Positions 9,387 to 18,656 of a stretch of DNA of 64,000 nucleotides are shown here, one piece after another. The DNA lies in assembly GCA_944376455.1 (NCBI GenBank), contig CALWCO010000001.1, positions 53,182-117,181 of the forward strand. The letters are read 5' to 3'. The position numbers were made by a program, and so were the translations under genes. Under the pieces are notes generated by a model. It worked only from the letters and a program-made list of their open reading frames with translations. It did not search any database and had not been told where the DNA came from. Origin of the DNA: an uncultured Clostridia bacterium. Its GTDB lineage: Bacteria > Bacillota > Clostridia > Christensenellales > Borkfalkiaceae. How positions within the stretch are numbered: the first letter of the stretch is position 1; each line of letters opens with the position of its first letter.

Positions 9387-11627
9387 TTATTCCTCTTTCT
9401 TGGCTTTTGCACCCTTCTTTGCGGGCATGGGCGCCGCTTTTTCCACATAATCGCAACCTTTTGCGGAGCAGCGGATCGCGCCGCGTTCGGTCTGAACGAT
9501 CGCCCCGCCGCATTTGGGACATTTTTTACCCGTGGGAATGTCCCAGCTCATGAATTTACAGGTCGGATATGCCGAACAGCTGTAATAAATTTTGCCCGAT
9601 TTGGACTTCATGCGGCGGGTGGGTCTGCCGCATTCGGGACAGACGCCGACCAGTTCGGCTTCGCCGTTTTCCACATAAGGCAGGGTGCATTTGCATTCGG
9701 GATAGTTGGGGCAGGCGAGGAACTTGCCGAATTTGCCGCTCTTGACGACCATATTCGCGCCGCACTTGGGACAGCGCACTTCGGAGATCTCCGCTTCACC
9801 TTCGCTGACGATGTTGGAGCACTGCGGATAGTTGGTGCAGGCAAGATACTTGCCGTATTTGCCGATTTTCCGCACCATGGGATGCCCGCATTTGGAGCAG
9901 ATGACGTCCGTCGGCTCGTCGCCGGCGTTCTGCGCCGCCTTGAGGTGGTCGGCAAAACCGGGATAGAACTCCCCGACGATGGCATGCCAGTCCTTGCCGC
10001 CGTTCTCGATGTCGTCCAGTTTTTCCTCCATGTCGGCGGTGAACCCCACGTCCATGACGTCCTTGAAGAAATCTTCCAGAAAATCGGTGACTTTATACGC
10101 CACGGGCGTCGGCACCATGTATTTCCCCTCTTTGACGACGTATTTGCGCTTGTTGAGCACCGATACGATGGTGGAGAAAGTGGAAGGCCTGCCGATTCCC
10201 TTTTCTTCCATGAGTTTGATGAGGGAGGCATCGGTATATCGCTGAGGCGGTTTGGTGAACTTCTGTTCGGGCGTGATCTTGACGAGATCGAGCCCGTCCC
10301 CCTCCTGTACGGGCGGCAGAAGTTTGGAGGAAACGCCGTCCTCGTCCTCTTTGTCATCCTTGCGGGTTTCCTGATAGACAGCGGTAAACCCGGGGAAGAG
10401 CAGGCTTCTGCCCGCGGCTTTGTAGCCGTATTCCCCGCAGAGCACTTCCACCTGCATGCTGTTGTAGCGCGCCTCGGACATCTGCGAGGCGACGAAACGG
10501 TCGTAAATGAGCCGATAGACGTTGGCGTGTTTCTTGTCGAGCAGTTTTTTCGCCTTATCGGGCGTCATATTGAGATCGATGGGACGGATGGCCTCGTGTG
10601 CGTCCTGCGCCCCTTTCTTACTGGCATAATAGTTGGGCTTTGCGGGGCAGTACTCCTCGCCGAACCGCTCGCGGATATAAGCGAGAGCGCGCTGTTGCGC
10701 TTCGGCGGAAACGCGGGTGGAGTCAGTACGGATATAAGTGACAAACGCCGTATGACCTTCCGCGGTATCCACGCCCTCATACAGATGCTGCGCGACGAGC
10801 ATGGTTTCGGGCGAACTCATGCCGAATTTGTTGGAGGCATCCTGTTGCAGGGTGCTGGTGGTAAACGGTGCGGGTGCGTGCGATTTGGTGACGCTCTTTT
10901 TGACCGCGCCCACGGTAAAGGGCGCGGTATTTGCCGCCGCCAGTACGGCGTCGGCCTGCTCCTTGTTCGCGGGACGGAATTTTTTGCCGTTCTTCTTTTC
11001 CAGCGACGCCTTGAAAGAAGAAAATTTCTTTTCTCCGTCCTGTACTTCGGCGTTGATCGTCCAATATTCTTCGGGCTTGAACGCGGCGATCTCCCGCTCG
11101 CGTTCGACGACGAGTTTCAGAACGACGGACTGTACGCGTCCCGCCGAAAGTCCGCTCTGGATCTTATTGTTCAGAAGGGGCGAAAGTTTATAGCCCACCA
11201 GGCGATCGAGCACGCGGCGCGCCTGTTGCGCGTCCACGAGGTTGTAGTTGATGACGCGCGGGTTTTCGAGCGCGCGGCGGACGGCAGAAGGGGAAATTTC
11301 ATTGAATTCGATGCGGTTGGGCGCATTTTCGTCCAGTCCCAGTACCGTCTGCAAATGCCAGGAAATAGCCTCGCCCTCGCGGTCGGGGTCGGTGGCAAGA
11401 TAGACTTTGTCCGCTTTTTTGGCTTCCTCCGCCAACCGTTTGATGACCGCTTCCTGCGCGGAAGTGGTAACATATTTCGGCTCGAAATTATTTTTGAGCG
11501 AAACGCCAAGCGTACGCTCGGGCAGGTCGCGGATGTGGCCCTTGGACGCGTCCACTTTGTATTGCCCTTTGAGATATTTGGAAATTGTCTGTGCTTTGGA
11601 GGGGGATTCCACAATGATCAGATCCAT
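9387..11627 (-). CDS. topA: DNA topoisomerase I
   Basis: 746 aa from MDLIIVESPSKAQTI. It relaxes negative supercoils. The Toprim domain includes YLATDPDREGEAISWHL, and the active-site tyrosine lies in FVTYIRTDSTRVS (about residue 305). The C-terminus has four Cys4 zinc ribbons (about 580-735) of the CSKCGHP...CTNYPQC type, then a Lys-rich tail. The start ATG follows AGGGTGA. It is separated from dprA upstream by 202 bp that hold three direct repeats, and is coupled to trmFO downstream. Confidence 0.97.
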   Translation of the reverse strand: MDLIIVESPSKAQTISKYLKGQYKVDASKGHIRDLPERTLGVSLKNNFEPKYVTTSAQEAVIKRLAEEAKKADKVYLATDPDREGEAISWHLQTVLGLDENAPNRIEFNEISPSAVRRALENPRVINYNLVDAQQARRVLDRLVGYKLSPLLNNKIQSGLSAGRVQSVVLKLVVEREREIAAFKPEEYWTINAEVQDGEKKFSSFKASLEKKNGKKFRPANKEQADAVLAAANTAPFTVGAVKKSVTKSHAPAPFTTSTLQQDASNKFGMSSPETMLVAQHLYEGVDTAEGHTAFVTYIRTDSTRVSAEAQQRALAYIRERFGEEYCPAKPNYYASKKGAQDAHEAIRPIDLNMTPDKAKKLLDKKHANVYRLIYDRFVASQMSEARYNSMQVEVLCGEYGYKAAGRSLLFPGFTAVYQETRKDDKEDEDGVSSKLLPPVQEGDGLDLVKITPEQKFTKPPQRYTDASLIKLMEEKGIGRPSTFSTIVSVLNKRKYVVKEGKYMVPTPVAYKVTDFLEDFFKDVMDVGFTADMEEKLDDIENGGKDWHAIVGEFYPGFADHLKAAQNAGDEPTDVICSKCGHPMVRKIGKYGKYLACTNYPQCSNIVSEGEAEISEVRCPKCGANMVVKSGKFGKFLACPNYPECKCTLPYVENGEAELVGVCPECGRPTRRMKSKSGKIYYSCSAYPTCKFMSWDIPTGKKCPKCGGAIVQTERGAIRCSAKGCDYVEKAAPMPAKKGAKAKKEE

Positions 11628-11709
11628 ATCTTTCACCCTGCTTTGAAAATTTTTATTTTGCTTGCTCGCGCAACCGAACGACAAAACGACAAAAACGATT
11701 GGCGCGACT

Positions 11710-11753
11710 GATTTACCGAATATATTGATTTACCGATTGTGCCGATTTACCGA
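11710..11753. repeat. three direct repeats of GATTTACCGA with a 17-bp period
   Basis: GATTTACCGA occurs exactly at 11710-11719, 11727-11736 and 11744-11753, with AT-rich linkers (AATATATT, TTGTGCC, TATATT). It is 83-126 bp upstream of the topA ATG, in the dprA-topA gap. Iteron-like spacing suggests a protein-binding array. Confidence 0.7.
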
Positions 11754-11829
11754 TATATTATTCCTCATCCGTGTGCCGATATGCCCGAGCGCGGAGATGC
11801 GCGCAAAGCAAACCGCCGATCCTTTACCC

Positions 11830-12993
11830 TTAATCGGGCAAAAGCTCTTTACTTTCCGCGTCGTCGGAGTATATACCGACGGCGGCATAACGATTGCCGC
11901 CCGCACGGGCGACCAGTCCCTTGACTTCCAGACCCGAAAGAATGCCGCTCAGACGATAGACGGGGATACCCGTATCGCGGAAAATGTCCTCGATGTGCGT
12001 TTCGCCCCGTTCGCAAACGACGCGCATCACCTTTCTCTCTTCCTCATTCAATGCGGGCATGGCGGCTTGTTTTTCCTCCAATCCGTACCAGGAGAGAATG
12101 TCCTGCAGGCAATCTGCGGGCGCCGCGCCGTTTTTGAGAAGGGCGTTGCACCCCGCACCTGACGGAATGCCGGGATTATATGGAAAGGCAAAGACATCCC
12201 TGCCGTATTCCAAAGCATAATTTGCCGTGATGGACGTGCCGCTGCGCAATCCCCCGCTGACGACGAGCACGCCGCGGACAAGCCCAGCGATGATGCGGTT
12301 ACGCACGGGAAAGAGAAATTTTTGCGGCGATACGTCGGGACGGTGTTCGGTGACGACCAAACCGCGGGCGGAAACTTCGCGCAGGATGTCGGCATGCGCC
12401 GCGGGATAGACATGGTCCAGGCCGTGCGCAAGCACGCATATCAGCCGCGACCGCGCTTCTCCCCGTTCCTTCGCGGCCGCAAGCGCGCCTTTGACGGCGG
12501 CGATATCACCGCCCTCCGCTACGCCCGTCACCACGGTGAAGTGAGAAGAAAGATCCGCGGCGAACGACTGTGCGAGCGCCTGCGCCCAAGAAAGCGTACG
12601 GCGCGAACCGACAACGGCGAATTTGTCCCCTTTGAGCAGGGACCGATCGCCCCGACAATAGAGCAAAAGGGGCGGCGCGGGAATGGCGCGCAAGGATTCG
12701 GGATAGTCCGCCGAACGGATGGTCACGCAAAATATGCCCTTTTGAGCGAGATTTGATAACAGCGTCGGGAGATATTCCGCCTTTTTAAGCGTGTCGAGCA
12801 TACCGCGGAGGGTTTCCTCGGGCACAATCCGCAAAAGTTGCGCGCGGCGCTCGCCATCTTCGCGGACAAAGTCCGCGGCGGAGGGAAACAGGGACAATAT
12901 CCCCGATTTCTGCCGATAGGTCAGCGATTCGAACCCGTCCAGCCAGATGATGAATTTTTCTTCTGCCGTATACAGATATTTTCTCTCCTGCAT
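11830..12993 (-). CDS. dprA: DNA-processing protein DprA
   Basis: 387 aa. It loads RecA on incoming single-stranded DNA during transformation. N-terminal helical/SAM-like region (about 1-80), Rossmann-like DNA-binding core with VVGSRRTLSWAQALAQ and GGLRSGTSITANYALEYG (about 120-290), and a C-terminal winged helix (about 315-375). The usual SGxARGID motif appears as TGVAEGGDIAAVKGAL, so the GID is GGD here. It lies 18 bp after comM on the same strand, a common comM-dprA-topA arrangement. Confidence 0.95.
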   Translation of the reverse strand: MQERKYLYTAEEKFIIWLDGFESLTYRQKSGILSLFPSAADFVREDGERRAQLLRIVPEETLRGMLDTLKKAEYLPTLLSNLAQKGIFCVTIRSADYPESLRAIPAPPLLLYCRGDRSLLKGDKFAVVGSRRTLSWAQALAQSFAADLSSHFTVVTGVAEGGDIAAVKGALAAAKERGEARSRLICVLAHGLDHVYPAAHADILREVSARGLVVTEHRPDVSPQKFLFPVRNRIIAGLVRGVLVVSGGLRSGTSITANYALEYGRDVFAFPYNPGIPSGAGCNALLKNGAAPADCLQDILSWYGLEEKQAAMPALNEEERKVMRVVCERGETHIEDIFRDTGIPVYRLSGILSGLEVKGLVARAGGNRYAAVGIYSDDAESKELLPD

Positions 12994-13011
12994 TTCCCCG
13001 ATCTTTTCTCC

Positions 13012-14544
13012 TTACGAACCGTTCTTATCGTACATTCTGTAAGAAATGGCTTCACAGATGTGTGCGGGAGCGATTTCTTCGCTGTAAGCGAGGTCTGCAA
13101 TCGTGCGTGCCACTTTGATGATGCGGGCGCGCGCCCGCGCCGAAAGGGAGAACTTTTCGAACGCCGCGCGCAAAATTCCGTCGCATTCCGCACTGAGGCG
13201 GCAGAATTTCCGTATCTCCGCCTCGCGCATTTCGCTGTTGGTGCGCACTGACGTGCCGCGGAAGCGTTCCCGCTGAATTTTTCGGGCATGGTTGACGCGT
13301 TCACGCACGACGGCGCTGCTCTCTTCTTCCCGATCGGACGTCAGATCGTCATACCCCACGCCGTCCACTTCCACCTGCAGATCGATGCGATCGAGCAACG
13401 GGCCCGAAATACGGCCGCGATAGCGGCGGATCTGCGCGGGCGTGCAGGTGCAGGGTTTATCCTTGGAGCCGAGATTTCCGCACGGACAGGGATTCATTCC
13501 CGCACAGAGCATGAAAGACGCGGGATAGGTAACGCTTCCCGTGGCACGCGAAACGGTGATCACGCCGTCCTCGAGGGGCTGGCGGAGCGCTTCGAGCGTG
13601 GCGCGCTTGTACTCGGGCAATTCGTCCAGAAAGAGTACGCCGCCGTGCGCGAGGCTGATTTCGCCCGGCCGCACGCCGTGCGACCCGCCGCCGCACATGG
13701 ATGCGGTCGTCGCCGTGTGATGGGGCGTGCGGAAAGGGCGACGCGTGAGAATGCCTTCGGTCCCCACGTCCCCCGCCACCGAATGAATTTTTGTGATCTC
13801 CAACGCCTCGTCAAATGTGAGATCGGGCATGACGGAGGGAATGGCGCGCGCCAGCATGGTCTTGCCCGTGCCGGGCGGCCCGACCAACAGCAGGTTATGC
13901 CCGCCGCTGACTGCCACTTCAAGCGCGCGGCGCGCCATGGCCTGACCGCGCACGTATTTGAGATCGTACGGGTCCTCCGTCTCCTCATGCCGCGCCGCGG
14001 CAAAGGAACGGACGGGGACGGGAACCAACGGTTTCTCGCCTGTAATGTGTTCCACAGTTTCACGCAAATTTTTTGCCGCGAACACTTCGACGCCCGCGAT
14101 GTATTGCGCCTCCCGCGCGTTCCCGTCGGGCACGACAAACCGCACATAGCCCTTGTCCCGTGCCGAAATGAGCATGGGCAGGATGCCGTTGACGGGGCGC
14201 AGATCGCCGTTCAGGCCCAGTTCGCCCAGAAAGACATATCCGTCCGTGTCCCGCGTCACCAACTGTTCGGACGCTTTCAAAAGACAGAGCGCCACCGCAA
14301 GGTCAAACGCCGTGCCCTCCTTTTTCAGCTCGGCGGGCGCGAGATTGACAGTCACTTTGTGTACGGGAAAGGAATAACCGCTGTTCTTGATGGCCGAACG
14401 GACGCGTTCGCGCGATTCCTTGACGGCGGCATCGGGCAGCCCCACCAGCTCATAGGAAGGCAAGCCCTTGTTGACGTCCGCTTCGACGGTGACGGGCACG
14501 CCGTCCAACCCGTTGAGTGCGAACGAGGATATACTCGCAATCAT
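13012..14544 (-). CDS. comM: ComM/YifB-family Mg-chelatase-like AAA+ protein
   Basis: 510 aa. A hexameric helicase-like AAA+ protein linked to branch migration during natural transformation. N-terminal Lon-S5-like domain (about 20-125, ending in FLGELGLNGDLRPVNGIL), Walker A GPPGTGKTMLARAIPS, Walker B VLFLDELPEY, then the Cys-rich CPCGNLGSKDKPCTC insert and RISGPLLDRIDLQVEV. It starts MIASISSFALNGLDG, as in the family, and the upstream GGAGGG fits this ATG. Confidence 0.95.
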   Translation of the reverse strand: MIASISSFALNGLDGVPVTVEADVNKGLPSYELVGLPDAAVKESRERVRSAIKNSGYSFPVHKVTVNLAPAELKKEGTAFDLAVALCLLKASEQLVTRDTDGYVFLGELGLNGDLRPVNGILPMLISARDKGYVRFVVPDGNAREAQYIAGVEVFAAKNLRETVEHITGEKPLVPVPVRSFAAARHEETEDPYDLKYVRGQAMARRALEVAVSGGHNLLLVGPPGTGKTMLARAIPSVMPDLTFDEALEITKIHSVAGDVGTEGILTRRPFRTPHHTATTASMCGGGSHGVRPGEISLAHGGVLFLDELPEYKRATLEALRQPLEDGVITVSRATGSVTYPASFMLCAGMNPCPCGNLGSKDKPCTCTPAQIRRYRGRISGPLLDRIDLQVEVDGVGYDDLTSDREEESSAVVRERVNHARKIQRERFRGTSVRTNSEMREAEIRKFCRLSAECDGILRAAFEKFSLSARARARIIKVARTIADLAYSEEIAPAHICEAISYRMYDKNGS

Positions 14545-14673
14545 GTTTTTCCCTCCGTATTTTCTCTCTTTTTATGGCTTTATCATTGTATATTCGTATC
14601 AATGTATCCCGATTTTCAGCGCCGTTTCCCGACTTTAACCGTTGTGGGAATGCCCGCGCCTGCCGCGGGACGA

Positions 14674-14704
14674 AAAAGCAAAAAGCCGCCGCGCGGGCGG
14701 ATTT
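14674..14704 (-). terminator. terminator after the GT-C-like gene
   Basis: Minus-strand GC-rich stem CCGCC/GGCGG with CGCG-type loop at 14686-14700, followed by CTTTTTGCTTTTTC. It precedes the comM leader. Confidence 0.6.
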
Positions 14705-14715
14705 TTACAGGATCT

Positions 14716-16920
14716 TTATGCCGCGGGAAGGAGTGCGACGGGCGGCAGCCAACCGAACATCCGCGCCGCCGCATCCGCGCCGATGCTCCAGCCGAAGACG
14801 GCGGGCATGCCCAGAACAAAGACAATCAACAGCAGCACAAAGAGCACGGTGCCCGCAAAGCCCGGGACGCTCAAAAGCCACGCAAAGCGGCGCCCGTCCG
14901 CTTTCGCGCCTTTGCCGCTCTTCCCGTCCGCGTGCAGAGCTTTCCCCTTCCCCTTTCCGTTCGCAAGAATGTACAGCGCGAGCACGATGAAGGAGAAATA
15001 GAAGAAACAGAACGGATAACTCTGCGCCGCCGAGGCGAGCGGAGAAAAGAGCCACGGCAACAGCGTCGCCGCCATGCCGACAACGAGGCCGACGTATGCG
15101 CGCAAAATTCTTTTATACCCTTTTTCTTCGCGACGGGTGCGCGCACCGATCAGCAGATAGACCGAGCACAGCACAAAGGCCGCGGCCGCCGCATAGGCCG
15201 CCACGAAATTGGTGAGGGCGTACGCCGCCGCCCCGCCGTCCGCCGAGCCGTATACGAGCGCGGCACGGAAAGAGATAAACCAGCTCCAAGGCGTAAAGGC
15301 GCCCGCCGCCGACAGGGGCGTGACGTCGCTCAACACAAGACACTGCGCGATCCCCTTTCCGATCGTCGTGAAGAAGGAACCGCCGCCGTAAAAACGAACA
15401 AAGGAAGAATAGGCGGGGATGGCCGCAAGCACGACCAAAAGCAGAGCAAACGCGATGCCGCAACCGAACCACCCGACGGAAACGCGCAATTTCGCAAAAT
15501 ATTCCCTGTCGATGCGGGCGATCTCTCCGTCCAAAGGGCTGTCCCCTTCGTTCTCCGCATCGTCCTTTGCGGCGGAAGAACGGCTTCTTTGCGCAGGCGC
15601 CGCGTCCGTCGCGTCAACCGCATCGGACGAGACCGCCGCAACGGCGTCGGACATATGCGGCCGCTCCGTGACCGTCGGAGCCGAATCGAATGTCCGTTCG
15701 GCCTTGGCGACAAGATAGGAACGGTGCGCATACAGCCGCAAAAGCCCGCCGACAAAGAGGAGCAACGACACCAGACAGACAAAACCCGTCATGGTGCTGA
15801 CGGCAAACGCCGCCGCCGAGGCGAGCCCCGACCAGAGCACGGGCAATGCGCCGACCGCGAAACGGTCGCCCTTGATGCCGTCGGCAAAAAAGGAATACAT
15901 AAAATAGATGCCGAGCACGGCAAAGAACAGCCCGACCGCCAGCGGCGTGCCGCTCATGCCGAGTCCGAACAGTCCGCCGCCGAGCAGGAACAAGACGGCG
16001 AACGCCAAGCCCCAACGGTCGTCGTGCAACAGCTTGCGGCCCAAGGCAAAGGCAAGAATGAACAGTCCGAACGCCGCCAGAAAGGACGGCAGGCGCAGAC
16101 CGAACGTGGACTTGCCGAAAATCCAGGTCGAGATCGTATAGATCAGGATGCCGAAGGCGTTATAGTCGGTGGACATGGTGTATACGTTCTGCGTGTTCCC
16201 CTCTCCGCCCAGCTCGATGCCGTTGACGGAGTGCAGGATGTATTCTTCGGCGTATGAAAAATTATAGCGATAGGAAGGCGACGCATTGAAAGATCCCTGC
16301 GCGTCGAGCGTGCGCAAGACCTCTTCACGGGTCACACCGTCACAATATGCGTCTGCAACGCTCGCGGCGATCGGTTTGCCCTCCGCATCGATGAACGCCA
16401 CTTCGTTGATGACGCCCGCACAGCCCGACGAGAGCACGCTGATGCGCAACAGCTCTTCAGTGAGATTCTTATTCTCCGCCAGGGCGATCCAGTTATAATT
16501 GGCGTTGCTCTTATAGGAGGACGAGGAAGCCGTGGCATAGATATCGGCCACGTACACGGTCGAGCCGAACGCGTTGTTCCAGTTCACACCGTTATAATAG
16601 CGCGCGCGCAGTTGCAAAGTCTCGCCCGTTCTCTCCGCACCCGTTTCGCCGTAAACGGCTCCTACATTGACATAGACCGCGGCGAGAGACTGATCCTTTT
16701 CATAGGACAGGCTGTAAGCGAGCTGAATGTCCCCGTTGGCGGGCGCAACCGATACGCTCTTGCCCGTTCCGTTCAGCGCGCCCAGCGTGCAGAGCCCGAA
16801 TACGAGCAAGACGGCGCAAAGGACGATAAAAATCCGGGAGAACACCGAAAGCGAAGACAAACGGTCCCGCCAAGAGAGCTTCTCTTTTCCTATTATATAT
16901 CGTGTATTCTTCTGCATCAT
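14716..16920 (-). CDS. large polytopic membrane protein, GT-C glycosyltransferase-like (tentative)
   Basis: 734 aa from MMQKNTRYIIGKEKLSWRDR. One N-terminal helix (about 27-48), a soluble outer region of about 200 residues, then about ten helices. FGLRLPSFLAAFGLFILAFA resembles the arginine-proline helix pair of GT39/ArnT-like polyprenyl-phosphate sugar transferases, but I cannot see the usual acidic pair in the first loop. A cytoplasmic loop of about 75 residues is Ala/Asp/Ser-rich (residues ~430-505). A likely role is glycosylation of an extracytoplasmic acceptor, at low certainty. The ribosome site GGGGG lies upstream. It is flanked by terminators, so probably monocistronic. Confidence 0.6.
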   Translation of the reverse strand: MMQKNTRYIIGKEKLSWRDRLSSLSVFSRIFIVLCAVLLVFGLCTLGALNGTGKSVSVAPANGDIQLAYSLSYEKDQSLAAVYVNVGAVYGETGAERTGETLQLRARYYNGVNWNNAFGSTVYVADIYATASSSSYKSNANYNWIALAENKNLTEELLRISVLSSGCAGVINEVAFIDAEGKPIAASVADAYCDGVTREEVLRTLDAQGSFNASPSYRYNFSYAEEYILHSVNGIELGGEGNTQNVYTMSTDYNAFGILIYTISTWIFGKSTFGLRLPSFLAAFGLFILAFALGRKLLHDDRWGLAFAVLFLLGGGLFGLGMSGTPLAVGLFFAVLGIYFMYSFFADGIKGDRFAVGALPVLWSGLASAAAFAVSTMTGFVCLVSLLLFVGGLLRLYAHRSYLVAKAERTFDSAPTVTERPHMSDAVAAVSSDAVDATDAAPAQRSRSSAAKDDAENEGDSPLDGEIARIDREYFAKLRVSVGWFGCGIAFALLLVVLAAIPAYSSFVRFYGGGSFFTTIGKGIAQCLVLSDVTPLSAAGAFTPWSWFISFRAALVYGSADGGAAAYALTNFVAAYAAAAAFVLCSVYLLIGARTRREEKGYKRILRAYVGLVVGMAATLLPWLFSPLASAAQSYPFCFFYFSFIVLALYILANGKGKGKALHADGKSGKGAKADGRRFAWLLSVPGFAGTVLFVLLLIVFVLGMPAVFGWSIGADAAARMFGWLPPVALLPAA

Positions 16921-17093
16921 AAAAATCCCCCTTTTTTCGGGCGCATTGCAATTCCCCATCCCGACGGCGGGACGGGGGCGGCGGAAAAAATCCGCGCACA
17001 ATTGTCATTGTACATGAATACGGCAAAAAAGTAAACGGATTTATGCCCGACAAGCGTTAAAAAATTTTTTTACGGGCGAAAAAAAGTAAAAAT

Positions 17094-17135
17094 AATCCAA
17101 AAAAACGGCCCGCCGTTGACTTTCGGCCGACCGTT
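17094..17135 (-). terminator. terminator after rplS
   Basis: Imperfect 12-bp stem (AACGGTCGGCCG with CGGCGGGCCGTT on the minus strand, two mismatches) followed by TTTTTTT. Confidence 0.75.
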
Positions 17136-17174
17136 CTTTTGTGTTTTGTTCTCTCTTTTTGCAAAGAAGACCCC

Positions 17175-17519
17175 TTACTTTACCTCTTTGACCTTGGCGG
17201 CTTTGCCCGTCAGACCGCGCAGATAGTAAAGTTTCGCTCTTCTTACCTTGCCCTTGCGGATGACTTTGATGTCCGCGATGCGGGGGGAATGGAGCGGGAA
17301 GGTTCTCTCCACGCCCACGCCGTAAGACATGTGTCTGACGGTAAAGGTGGAGCGGAAACCGTTCTTCTTCTTGGCAATGACAACGCCGTCGAAGTTCTGA
17401 ACTCTCTCCTTGTCGCCTTCGATGATCTTGTATCCGACGGATACGGTATCGCCGACGTTGAAAGCAGGCACTTCCGACTTGACGCTCTCGGCCTCGATGG
17501 CTTCAATCAATCCTTTCAT
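17175..17519 (-). CDS. rplS: 50S ribosomal protein L19
   Basis: 114 aa, typical L19 length. Signatures: [54 protein letters not shown] and [17 protein letters not shown]. It lies at the 30S-50S interface. It has a strong promoter and a structured leader that resembles the Firmicutes L19 leader, plus its own terminator. Confidence 0.98.
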   Translation of the reverse strand: MKGLIEAIEAESVKSEVPAFNVGDTVSVGYKIIEGDKERVQNFDGVVIAKKKNGFRSTFTVRHMSYGVGVERTFPLHSPRIADIKVIRKGKVRRAKLYYLRGLTGKAAKVKEVK

Positions 17520-17613
17520 TTTGACTCATACCTCCATTATTACGCAATATTCATAACCCGCTGCGAACGCCTCTTGCGCCCGCCCGAAAAAGGCAGTGGA
17601 ATATCCGAAGTCG
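17520..17613 (-). ncRNA. candidate L19 autoregulatory leader
   Basis: The rplS transcript should begin near 17613, leaving a leader of about 94 nt. It contains GGGCGCAAGAGGCGTTCGC and GAATATTGCGTAA, which recall the conserved core of the Firmicutes L19 leader (Rfam L19_leader). It ends with GGAGGT ahead of rplS. This is pattern recognition only and has not been checked with a covariance model. Confidence 0.5.
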
Positions 17614-17619
17614 AAATCC

Positions 17620-17648
17620 ATTATAGTATATTTTTTCCCTTTTTGCAA
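17620..17648 (-). promoter_or_regulatory. rplS promoter
   Basis: Minus strand TTGCAA (17648-17643), 17 bp, TATAAT (17625-17620), with an A-rich spacer. Confidence 0.75.
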
Positions 17649-17677
17649 CCGTTTTCAGGGCATATTTCGTACTTTTT

Positions 17678-18040
17678 TCAGCATTCAAAGGCATTTTTCA
17701 GCCATTCCACCCCGTCGGGCGTGACTTCCAGCACGTCGAAACGGAGATTGCACTCCTCGCCCAGGGCGGACAGAAAATACCGCGCGGCATCGATATACCG
17801 CCTCTGCTTGCGCGCGTCCACCGCCGCCGCAGGCACGTCGAATGCGTCGCTTGTACGCGTCTTGACCTCGGCAAACACGATGTCCGCCCCGTCCCGCGCC
17901 ACGATGTCCACTTCTCCGAAGGGCGTGCGATAGTTGCGCTTCAATATCTTGCAGCCCTGCTTTTTGAGGAACGCCGCCGCGCGGCGCTCCCCCGCGGCGC
18001 CTAAAATTTTTTTGTAAAACTTCTGCGGTGAATGGCGCAT
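17678..18040 (-). CDS. yraN: YraN-family (UPF0102) endonuclease-like protein
   Basis: 120 aa. A restriction-endonuclease-fold protein of unknown cellular role: GAAGERRAAAFLKKQGCKIL, then NYRTPFGEVDIVARDGADIVFAEVKTR with the E-V-D...E-V-K catalytic-type pattern. It overlaps the end of rnhB by 40 bp, so translation is coupled. The rnhB-yraN pairing downstream of rplS is widespread. Confidence 0.93.
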   Translation of the reverse strand: MRHSPQKFYKKILGAAGERRAAAFLKKQGCKILKRNYRTPFGEVDIVARDGADIVFAEVKTRTSDAFDVPAAAVDARKQRRYIDAARYFLSALGEECNLRFDVLEVTPDGVEWLKNAFEC

Positions 18041-18621
18041 AACCCGTACTCCCGAATGGCGGCGATGTGTGCCGCCGTGCCGTACCCCTTGTTCTTTTCG
18101 AAGGCATACTGCGGAAACTCTTTTGCGTATTCGTCCATGAGCGCGTCCCTGTACACCTTGGCGAGGATGCTCGCCGCACCGATGGAATAGGAGAGCGCGT
18201 CGCCGTGCACAACCGATTTCTGCGGCGCGGCAATGTCGAGCGTCATGTTGCCGTCCGTGAGCACCATGTCAGCGTTGACGGACAGTCCCGCAAGCGCATT
18301 TTTCATGCACAGGCGAGTGGCCTGCAGGATGTTGATCCCGTCGATGACATCGGCCTCCACGCGCGCGATCGAATAGGCAACGGCGCGTTCTTTGATGAGT
18401 TCGGCAAGCCGTTCGCGTCTGGCCGCGGAGAGTTTCTTGCTGTCGTCGATCCCCTCGATGAGCGTGCCTTCTTCCAGCGGCAGAATGACCGCGGCCGCCA
18501 CGACGGGCCCCGCCAGAGGCCCCCTGCCCACCTCGTCCACGCCCGCAATGAAACGGCAACCCGCTCTTTCCGCCGCGCGTTCGTAAAACAGTTTCTCCTC
18601 TATGCTTTTCTTTTCAAACAT
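18001..18621 (-). CDS. rnhB: ribonuclease HII
   Basis: 206 aa. Cleaves RNA in RNA-DNA hybrids and single ribonucleotides in DNA. AGVDEVGRGPLAGPVVAAAV carries the first acidic residues (D/E), with further catalytic Asp residues in the VLTDGNM region and near SIGAASILAKVYRD. The ribosome site GAGGTAAGG precedes the ATG. It lies between mutT and yraN. Confidence 0.97.
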   Translation of the reverse strand: MFEKKSIEEKLFYERAAERAGCRFIAGVDEVGRGPLAGPVVAAAVILPLEEGTLIEGIDDSKKLSAARRERLAELIKERAVAYSIARVEADVIDGINILQATRLCMKNALAGLSVNADMVLTDGNMTLDIAAPQKSVVHGDALSYSIGAASILAKVYRDALMDEYAKEFPQYAFEKNKGYGTAAHIAAIREYGLCAIHRRSFTKKF

Positions 18622-18656
18622 GCCTTACCTCTTTCGTGCGTTTTTCATGCGTTTAT

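Noticed and set aside
9306..11711. An uninterrupted 801-codon plus-strand frame opposite topA and trmFO
   Set aside because: It is antisense to two well-conserved genes and spans their junction. Its His/Arg/Gly-rich composition is what the GC-rich codons of the minus-strand genes produce in reverse.
12925..12945. GATTCGAACCC, resembling a tRNA T-arm
   Set aside because: It lies in dprA coding sequence, and no acceptor or anticodon stem can be built around it.
13288..16257. A 989-codon plus-strand frame opposite comM and the GT-C-like gene
   Set aside because: Antisense shadow crossing a terminator and an intergenic region, with no ribosome site and arginine-rich low-information composition.
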